A stretch of 64,000 nt of DNA, taken from Ziziphus jujuba. Taxonomy: Eukaryota > Streptophyta > Magnoliopsida > Rosales > Rhamnaceae. The position numbers and the translations under genes were made by a program. Positions 56,636 through 64,000 of the stretch are shown in pieces (the stretch's first letter is position 1; each line of letters begins with the position of its first letter). The notes below the pieces were generated by a model. It saw nothing but the letters and a program-made list of their open reading frames with translations, was not told where the DNA came from and searched no databases. The DNA lies in NCBI RefSeq assembly GCF_031755915.1, contig NC_083383.1:18651001-18715000 (forward strand), given 5' to 3'.

Positions 56636-56700
56636 GTGGTATCAGAGCTGGACCCGAATCGATGTGCCAGCGAGGACGCTGGGCCCTAAGGAGGGAGGAT
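56636..56700 (+). other. TRIM internal region 2
   Basis: 65 bp: primer site TGGTATCAGAGCT at 56637-56649 and purine tract ending at 56700. Nearly identical to internal region 1. Confidence 0.88.
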
Positions 56701-56877
56701 TGTAACATCCCACATCAGTTGGAAAGGGGAACGAAGCATGCCATATAAGTGGGTGTGGATACCTTGCCCTTGCGAGGCCTTTTGCGGACCCACCGTTGTA
56801 ATGGGGTCGCAAAACAAAACCGTGCGAGCCCGGCCCAAAGTGGACAATATCGCATGCGGGTGGTCTGGGCTGTTACA
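56701..56877 (+). repeat. TRIM LTR 3
   Basis: 177 bp, TGTAACATCCC to GGGCTGTTACA, followed directly by the right CAACA duplication. Confidence 0.9.
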
Positions 56878-57332
56878 CAACAACTGACAACTATCCTATA
56901 TTTTTGTTCGATTTGATTCTTGTTCGTGTTTGAATTTCTGTTCCTATATTTTTCCTTGAATTATTGGTTCATTCATATTCTGGAAAGCTTTTTGTTTCAT
57001 TCCAAAAATTTGCTTGTTGATTTACTTTGTTTTGCTTAGAAAAGCCGAGAACTAGGTCTTATTAATTCACTCGGTATTGCTTGCTTTTTGCTACTGTTTT
57101 GTTGCTAAGTTTAATCAAAACATACTTTTAATCTAATTGCTATTTAGTGGATGTTTTAGTTAAAACTTTGAGATAATTCTTAGAGTGGAAAAAGGCAAGA
57201 GAGTGTGAGCTTAAAATAGGATAAAAGTCAAAACTAGTGTGCAAACATTAGTGTCAAGAACTTATTGAGTGAAAAACATGAGGGAGTGAATTTGGTGAGG
57301 ATTTACTTTATTTTTACAATATATTTACTAAC

Positions 57333-58580
57333 ATGGCAGATTCAAGGATTATAAGAGGAGTAGGAGATGGCTCATTAAGAATTAATGAAGAGGAGTTTGT
57401 AAGATTTAAAGGTGACTCCTGAGCTTCGGGGAGTGGAGATGAGCACACAAACATAAAGGCCGTCTTGGAGATATTACAGTGGATGAATGCTTGATTTGAT
57501 CATATAATTATAGGATGGATAGGTTAGAGACTTCAAAAGATGGGCCGAATTTGAGACAAATATTTCATGAAGGCCGAGGTTGAGGTCGAGGAGGCCGTGG
57601 CCGATCTATAGAGGAATTCAGGAAAGGTGACTCTATAGATGACTTTAATGCGGGGTTTGATGATTTTTTTGCTTATCAAGGAAGGCAAAACCATGGGAGA
57701 CCAGCCAAGGATGAGGATGATGATCTTAGGAATATTACGGTCAATATACCACCTTTCATGGGAAAAAGTGATCCGAACGTATACGTAGAGTGGGAGGAGC
57801 GGATGGAGATGATATTTGATTGTTACAACTATTCGAAGACTAAAAAAGTTAGACTAGCAGCTTTAGAATTTGGTCACTATACACTCTAATGGTGGACAAA
57901 TGAGCAAAGTACCAGATGAAGAGTTGGAGATGAACCCATAACAACTTGGCGACAAATGAAAGGAGCCATGCCAAAAAGGTCTGTACCAGGTCATTATCAT
58001 AGGTTACAATCTTTATCTTAAGGAAATAGGTCCGTGGAAGATTATTACAAGGAAATGGAGATGCTCATGATGAGATTAAGTATGAATGAGGATCGGGAGG
58101 CAACCATAGCAAGGCTTTTGTGTGGTTTGAACCGTGATATAGCCAACCAAATAGAGCTTCAACAATATGTAGAATTGGAGGAGCTACTTCATGTGGCCAT
58201 CAAAATTGAAAATCAATTCAGAAAGAGGGGAAGCTCATGGTTTGGAGGGGTTACAAACAATGGAAGATCAAATCCAAGTGCTTGGAGAAGCAATCCCGTC
58301 TATGATTCGAAGCCAAAACCAAAGCAATGTAAGGAGAGCACCAATCGGCCAAGGAGAGATGATAGCACCGAACCTACTCAAGCACACAAATATGAAGGTA
58401 AATCTGATCCTATATCTTCAAAAACTAAAGATATTGTTTGCTTTAAGTGCCAGGGCCAAGGATATATTGTAAATCAATGCCTAAACCGAAGAATCATGGT
58501 GTTGAAGACAATGACGAGTTGGAATCCGATAATGATGAAGTTGAAATCGAGTCCGCGCATGAAGAGGAAGAAATCGAAGA
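57333..58580 (+). pseudogene. gag of G10
   Basis: The start at 57333 opens MADSRIIRGVGDGSLRINEE. Stops occur after about 29 codons and again near 57490. The Arg/Gly-coding box at about 57570-57605 is frame-shifted. The capsid region reads NITVNIPPFMGKSDPNVYVE. An open 187-codon piece (58034-58597) has EDYYKEMEMLMMRLSMNEDR and the zinc knuckle C-FK-C-QGQG-Y-IVNQ-C (His to Tyr, about 58440-58485). Inactive. Confidence 0.87.
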
Positions 58581-58960
58581 TGAAACTGAAACCCTAAAGG
58601 GTTTAAATGCTGAAATAAGCTTGGTGGCAAGGAGAGTGTTGACTGTATACAAGGATGAGGATCAAGTTTACAGAGAGAACATCTTCCACACTAGATGTAG
58701 CATACAAAGTAATATATGTAGCATGATAATTGATAGTGGAATTTATATAAATTTAATTAGTAGTGTTATGGTTGAAAGTTAAGGTTAACAACCATTAAAA
58801 ATCCCAATCCATATAGATTACAATGGCTTAATGATAGTGGTGAAATGAAAGTAAACAAACAAGCCAAAGTAAAATTCAGCACTGATAAATATGTGAATGT
58901 TGTTTTGTGTGATGTTGTGCCTATGCATGCTGGACATATTTTATTATGTAGACCACGGAA
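58581..58960 (+). pseudogene. Protease of G10
   Basis: ENIFHTRCSIQSNICSMIID followed by SG gives the DSG triad near 58730. A stop follows at 58780. The frame then resumes with LQWLNDSGEMKVNKQAKVKF and ends with HAGHILLCRP. The segment before the triad is shared with the acidic gag tail. Confidence 0.83.
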
Positions 58961-59818
58961 ATTTGATAACGATACTATACATTGTGGTTGAGAGAATGCT
59001 ATTATTTTCAGATTTAAAGATAAAAATGTCAAGCTGGAACCATTTACTCCCAAGGAGGTATTTAGAGACCAACTTCAAATACAACAAATGAGGGAGGCCG
59101 AAAAGCTCAAAGAAAGAACAAGTACGGCACCCATAGCTTCAACTCCTATCCAAGGGGGCAAGACTAAACAAGACTAACCATGTAAGTGTCTTAAACTCAA
59201 ACTTGAGGGGAAAGAAAGAGAGAAACAGAGAGTAAAACCTGAGCGTGTGAGGAAATCCATAAAACACTGAGAGTGAGATTGGAAAAGTGGGATGCGTGAG
59301 TGGGGAAGAAAAAGAAAGGAAAGAGAAGAAAAATAAAATTTTTTATCTTAGCTTTGGTGATGGTAATAAAGCAATTTTGAATAAGAAAACATTATTGGTC
59401 ATGATTTATAAAGATGCTTATTTAAAGATGCCTTTGTTGTATAGAACTTTATTTGCATTGTTGAAAGCTTTACTTAAAGGAAATTTGAAAATTTGGGAGA
59501 GATTATTTGCTGACTTTAAAAAGTGTGATTTCCGTAAATATAAATTGGTGTTTCTAGAATTTTTTTTTTTATAGTGTTTGACCTAGGAAATTGCATTTGG
59601 TTACATTTAAAAGAGAGATTTCCCAAACAAAGAATGTCGAAGCTTACACCACGTGGGGACAGACCTTTCAAGTCTTCGAGCGAGTCAATGAAATGCTTAC
59701 AACTTGACTTACCGGGTGAGTATAATGTTAGTGCTACATTTGATGTTGCTGACTTATCTCCTTTTGCTACAAGTGATGATTTTTATTTGAGAGAAAGTCC
59801 TTTTCAAGAGGAGGACAA
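58961..59818 (+). pseudogene. Scrambled pol remnant of G10
   Basis: Order of recognisable pieces: linker (ERKEKKNKIFYLSFGDGNKA, 59305-59370), KKTLLVMIYKDAYLK, then an integrase fragment (LFALLKALLKGNLKIWE, about 59445-59500), then an RT-thumb fragment (FKKCDFRKYKLVFLEF, about 59515-59560), then the integrase C-terminus (IWLHLKERFPKQ onwards) and LDLPGEYNVSATFDVADLSP. Thus about 2.5 kb of RT, RNase H and integrase core is missing, and an integrase piece precedes an RT piece. The last frame (59574-59909) crosses the purine tract AAGAGGAGGACAA into the 3' LTR. Confidence 0.8.
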
Positions 59819-60950
59819 TGATGAGAATCCACCCGAACCCGTTCAACCAACTACCCGCTGGGGTGCAAATCCTATACAGATGAAGACTGGACCAGTCACT
59901 AGAGCATAAGGCAAGAGATTTAAAGACAACCTGGCTAGATTCATACAGGGAGCTATCAATTCTTAAAAAGGTTTATCCATATCCAAAGATACAAGACACA
60001 TTTTATGCATCCAGGATATGAAAGGCGATATGGAACCAGCTAGCTGTTTTGGTGTAAATATGGACTTTGAGTAGCACGAAATGGATTCAACACTTATTCA
60101 CTTCAAGTAATATCATTAATAGGTCATGGAATCAAGTCAAGGCAGAATCAAAAGCAACCAAAATGGTGATTTGCGCATGGAAGGACTTTTGGGCCGAAAA
60201 TTCTTTTTTTGCCGCTGGGTTTACTGTATTTTGATGATTGGGCATTTTCTCTTTGTTCCAATCAGGGACAATGTGTGGAAATCATCATTAATCGTATTTG
60301 GTATCCTACATGGCTTATTGAATTAGATTTGGAGCCTTTGCAAGCTGGAAATTAGTCAAAGTTAGCTTAGTAGTCAAACCAATCAACTGGTTTTCTAATT
60401 TGATTTGGACTTTCTGTTTTAGGAAATTAGTCTTTTATTTGGTTTCCATTATTAATTTGCTGGAGAAATTAAGTCACAAAAGTTATTATTTTATTTTTTT
60501 CTTTTGTAAATTAGTTAATTCCTAATTCAAAATAAAGAAATTAACTAATCAAAATTAGAATTAGGAAATGAATGGAATTTCGGCCACATTAGGATTCCAC
60601 CATGTTTAGCCCCTTTTTGTCTTAGTTTTTTAGGGTTTATTACTTTGTGAATTTACCTATTTAAGGTTTATTTTTCAATGAGAATACACCTTTAATAATA
60701 TTTAGAAAATGAATTGTGAGATAGAATTCTCTTTATTCTCTTTGAACACTTAAAACACCATTAGAGAGTGAGTGTTTTACTTTTGACTTATCAATAGGAC
60801 TTCCATAACCTATTGTGGTGTCTTCATTATACCAAGTTTCTAATCACAGGTTGGTTAGGGGTTAAGGTTTTTCCATACGAACTTTAACTTAATTGAGATC
60901 CGGGATAATATAATATGGGTTTAGGTGCGAGTCGACCTAGGTTCGTATCA
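59819..60950 (+). repeat. 3' LTR of G10
   Basis: 1132 bp, TGATGAGAATCCACCC to CCTAGGTTCGTATCA. It holds Pol tail codons MKTGPVTRA at 59880-59906 and the intact CAATAGG / CCTATTG inverted repeat near 60792-60815. Confidence 0.93.
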
Positions 60951-61708
60951 CTTATTCAACCTTTTTTTGAGACATTGTTCGATCTTTCATCAATACACAT
61001 CAACCAAATAATATAGATTTGTTTGGTTAACCATAATTGAATTTTTTTGGCATTAAGAAATAAGTTTTTTTTTTTCCATGAAAAACACAAAAATCTTTAA
61101 TTCATTTATAGTATACTATAATCATAAATTTCATTAAGTAGTTTTAAATATAGTTATATTTGATAGAGAATATTAACCAACAAAATATTTTAAACATATA
61201 CACTTTTATTTTAAAAAATGTTTACAGGAAAATGTGAATAAGCTTTTAGAGGATTTTTAAATTTCCTTTATCAAATATAATTATATTAAAAATACGTAAA
61301 TAAAGTATATTGTAAATTATACATCCAACTTAATCAAGGGTTTATATTTCTACCAAATTAAATTTTAAAAAATAAATTTTCAAAGTTAAAAGAACATGCG
61401 TTAGTTGAATATACATGTATTGTTTAATTAATATTTACTGAATATATTAATATTATTTAGTTATAGTCTATTGAACACTTCAAGGTCTTAATTTTACTTT
61501 ATTTTTCTACTGTTAGATACTTATTTTACAAAAAAGTTATAAATTTGTCCAAATTTGTTAAAACCTAATATGCCATTCGGATGAACCTTTTACTAGTCTA
61601 TACATAAAAGTATTTTATTTGAGAATCCCTAATTTAGGGTTTATTTAATATAGAATTGGATGGATTTAAAAGAAATTATATATTTTAAAAGAATTCATGG
61701 ATTCCTAT
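60951..61708. other. Unassigned AT-rich DNA between G10 and G11
   Basis: About 760 bp with very high A+T, no frame of note and no match to the elements here. It is the right flank of G10 and left flank of G11 (left 5-mer CCTAT, 61704-61708). Confidence 0.5.
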
Positions 61709-62839
61709 TGATGAGAATCCGCCTGTACCCATACAACTGATAACCCAGTGGATGCTGATCCTATATAGTTGAACACCGGGCCAATCACTAAGGCACAAAC
61801 CAAAGGATTTGAGGACAACCTGGCTGGCTTCATACAAGAAGTTATCAATTCTCAAAAGGGTTTTTCAATACCCAAAGATTCAGAGAATGTTTTAGGCATC
61901 CAAGTGGTGGAGGCCGATATGGACCTGGGTAGCTGTTTAGTACATTTATGGACTTCCAGCAGTAAGGAATGGTTCAACACTTCTTGAACTCAATTGATAT
62001 CACTAAGAGGTCATGGAATCACGTCAAGGTAGAATCAAAGCTTGAAAAAAGAGGCTTGTGCACATAAACCTTCTTTATGGTCGAAAATGCACCTTTTTGC
62101 CAATGACTTTGTTATAGTTTGATGAATAAGCATTTTCTCTTTGTTTTAATCAAAGGCAACATATGCGAACTAATATTAATCCTATTTGGCATCCTACATG
62201 GTATATTAGAGCTGATTTGGAGCCTAAACAAGCTGGAGATTGGATAAAGACAGCTTAGTTGTAAACTAGTCAACAAGTTTCCTGATTTGAGCTTAACTTT
62301 TTTGTTTTAGGAAACTACCTTTTATTTTGGTTTTTATTTGTTTATTTGCTAGAAAAATTAACTTAGGAAATTTGTTATTTTATTATTTCAATTGTAAATT
62401 AACTAATTCCTAATTCAAAATAAAGGAATTAATTAATCCAAATTAGTTTAGGAAAGTAGCCAAAATTCAACCAACACTTGGTTTCCTAACCTCTATTGCC
62501 GAATTTACCTAGTTGTTTGAGGGTTTATTGTTTGTGACTTTAGCCTATTTAAATGCTTCTTTTTCAATGAGAATACAGCTTAGATATTAATAAAAACTTA
62601 TTTGTGAGAAAAAATTTTCTTTGTTCTCTTTGAACACCTAAAACACTTAATAGAAATCAAGTGTTTTAATTTGACTTATCAATGGGACATCCATTACCTA
62701 TTGTGGCGTCTTCAATATACCAAGGTTTCTAGTCACAGGTCGATTAGGGTTTGAGGTTGCCATAAGAACTTGAACTTAATTTTTCGATCCGAGCTAATAT
62801 AATACTGGTTTAGGCGTAAGTCTACCTAGGTTCGTATCA
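61709..62839 (+). repeat. 5' LTR of G11
   Basis: 1131 bp, TGATGAGAATCCGCCTG to CCTAGGTTCGTATCA. TATTTAAA-like TATA near 62546-62553 and CAATGGG / CCTATTG hairpin arms near 62680-62705. Pol-tail codons TGPITKAQTKGFEDNLAGF are readable in 61769-61987. Confidence 0.92.
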
Positions 62840-62841
62840 TT

Positions 62842-63992
62842 TGGCATCAAAATCAAATTTTGTTCAGGTTTGATCTATCATATTTGTTTTATTTTGTTTT
62901 GTATTAAACTAAAATTTTGGCATTAGGTTAAGGTTGCTTCTATCTTCTTCACATTTTGCATATTATTTATAAAAAAAAAGATTTTTTCTTCATAGCCAAA
63001 TTTGTTCTCTTTTGAATCTAAATTTTTTCTTTTTAGTTTGTTGGTTGTTTTGCATATTAGTTTGTAGTAATTTAGGTTATTGTTCATTTTTATTTCTATT
63101 TTAATCTAAAATTAGTTGCATTCATATATTCAAAAAAAAAAAAAAGAAAAAGGAAGAACGATTTGCGGCAACATATTGCAAACTCACAAAATTTACAATT
63201 TGTGCGACCACAGGTTTGAGCTCGTGTTTGATTTGGAATTGTAGTTTGTGTACTGTTTTGTGCTATTTGAAATTGAAATTTGGTGCATCATTTTATTTGT
63301 GATTAAAAAAAGAACCCAAAAAAAAAAAGGAAAAGCCAGAAGACGAATAAAAAAAAAATTGTAAAAGGCCAGTTTTGGTTGAAATTTGGAATTTCAATTT
63401 GTTTGAGTTGAAAAAATTGAATTTGTGATATTTGGAGTTGCTGGAATTCAATATTTGTTGCTGGAAATTTGAATTTTGAGTGCTAAAATTATTTGGATTA
63501 AAATTGGTAAAGGATTTGATACAAAAAGACTTAAATTATAAGAACTACAACTAACAACTTTTCCATATTTTGTTCAAATTGTTTGTTGTTCTCTGTTTGA
63601 ATCTCTTTTCCATATTTTATCCTTGAATTATTGGCCTTTAATAATCTGATTTATCCCTTATCAAATTCAAAAATTTCCCTGGCTAATTTACCTTGTTTTT
63701 GATTAGTTAGATAGAGACTAGGTTTTATCAATTCACTCGGTATTTGTTTGTTTTAGTTGCTAGTTTGTTGATAAGTTAAATTAAGGCATACTTATGATTT
63801 AGTTGTTGTTTTGTATGTGTTTTAATTAGAACTTTGAGATATTCTTATGAGTGGAAAAAGGCAAAAGAGTGTGAGTTTAAAAGAGGGTTAAAAGCCGAAA
63901 ACTAGTGTGTAAACACGAGTGTCGAGACTCTATTTGAGTGAAACAAGTGAGGGATTGATTTTGGCATGGATTTTTGCATTATTTATACTAAC
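62842..63992 (+). other. Primer site (decayed) and leader of G11
   Basis: The primer site reads TGGCATCAAAAT (62842-62853), three or more changes from TGGTATCAGAGC. The leader follows with A-rich tracts near 63130-63150 and 63305-63360. Confidence 0.75.
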
Positions 63993-64000
63993 ATGGAAGA
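63993..64000 (+). CDS. gag start codon of G11 (partial)
   Basis: ATGGAAGA at the window edge matches the family start (M-E/A-D). Its position, about 1.15 kb after the LTR, equals that in the other copies. Confidence 0.7.

Larger units (their letters stand above)
56217..56877 (+). mobile_element. TRIM-type mini LTR element: LTR-internal-LTR-internal-LTR
   Basis: Three 177-bp LTRs (56217-56393, 56459-56635, 56701-56877) are separated by two 65-bp internal regions. LTRs start TGTAACATCCCACATC (or TGTGACATTCC) and end TGTTACA or TATTACA. Each internal region begins with TGGTATCAGAG (primer site) and ends with the purine tract AAGGAGGGAGGAT. The whole array is flanked by exact CAACA duplications (56212-56216 and 56878-56882), so it behaved as one insertion or was tandemised after insertion. 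It has no coding capacity and is distinctly more GC-rich than its surroundings. Confidence 0.93.
55524..57332 (+). other. Leader of G10, interrupted by the TRIM
   Basis: Family leader of about 1.14 kb once the 661-bp TRIM and one CAACA are removed. A-rich tracts lie near 55637-55665 and 55958-55998. Homologous to the leaders of G3, G5 and G11. Confidence 0.8.
54377..60950 (+). mobile_element. Ty3/gypsy element G10, both LTRs, pol scrambled and deleted
   Basis: 5' LTR 54377-55509, primer site, leader with TRIM, gag from 57333, protease, pol remnants, and 3' LTR 59819-60950. The exact target duplication CTTAT (54372-54376 and 60951-60955) lies in unassigned DNA. The LTRs have nearly equal lengths (1133 and 1132 bp) but differ at many sites in their first 120 bp, so it is not very young. 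Confidence 0.94.
61709..64000 (+). mobile_element. Ty3/gypsy element G11, 5' end, cut by the window edge
   Basis: Complete 5' LTR (61709-62839), a decayed primer site, full leader and the first codons of gag at 63993. No further coding sequence is visible. The right target duplication, expected CCTAT, is outside the window. Confidence 0.9.

Noticed and set aside
56217..56877. Cassandra-type element with a 5S rRNA promoter in the LTR
   Set aside because: The LTR has the common TGTAACATCCCACATC start and AGCGGACAATATC motif, but no 5S rRNA-like block was seen in its 177 bp.
56119..56883. Several overlapping frames with nearly repeated proteins on both strands
   Set aside because: They are translations of the TRIM LTR repeats. 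The relevant signals are primer sites, purine tracts and LTR ends.

Overview
The window looks like intergenic, heterochromatin-type DNA from a plant nuclear genome. It is AT-rich, has no recognisable host gene, rRNA or tRNA gene, and almost every kilobase can be assigned to LTR retrotransposons inserted into one another. Primer-binding sites complementary to initiator methionine tRNA (TGGTATCAGAGC), Ty3/gypsy proteins ordered gag-PR-RT-RNaseH-IN, a Ty1/copia element and a TRIM-type mini-element all fit a flowering plant. I do not assign a species.

The dominant component is one Ty3/gypsy family, here numbered G1 to G11. Its LTRs are about 1.0-1.16 kb, begin TGATGNGAATCC and end TTCGTATCA. The leader between primer site and gag is about 1.1 kb. 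Pol runs through the polypurine tract into the 3' LTR. Layout: G1 (minus, 1-2547, cut by the window edge) sits in the gag of G2 (minus, 2548-4972). G2 sits in the 5' LTR of G3 (plus, 4973-9039), whose gag also carries solo LTR S1. G4 (minus, 9040-15825) carries a solo copia LTR (SC1). G5 (plus, 15826-40955) is an old element split by two insertions: G6 (minus, 17423-24810, both LTRs) and G7 (minus, 25019-40004, both LTRs). G7 in turn holds G8 (minus, 30796-36253) and solo LTR S2, which has an internal tandem duplication.

A pocket of unassigned DNA (40956-45448) contains solo LTR S3, itself split by a solo LTR (SC2) of a copia relative. G9 (minus, 45449-54172, no LTRs) is split by copia element C1 (47997-53936), and C1 is split by gypsy solo LTR S4. 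G10 (plus, 54377-60950, both LTRs) carries in its leader a tandem TRIM with three LTRs and two internal regions. G11 (plus, from 61709) runs off the right edge at its gag start codon.

Exact or one-mismatch 5-bp target-site duplications were read directly at twelve insertions, which gives a relative order of events. Every protein-coding element whose body is visible is broken by stops, frameshifts or domain deletions. G6 lacks protease, G8 lacks gag, G10 and C1 lack most of the catalytic RT, and G7 lacks the integrase catalytic Glu. None looks autonomous. I found no evidence of a wholly new biological system. The most unusual structures are the Pol reading frame running through PPT and LTR, a minisatellite-bearing LTR subfamily that extends this reading frame, the three-LTR TRIM, the duplicated solo LTR, and a head-to-head arrangement forming a 1.4-kb inverted repeat.
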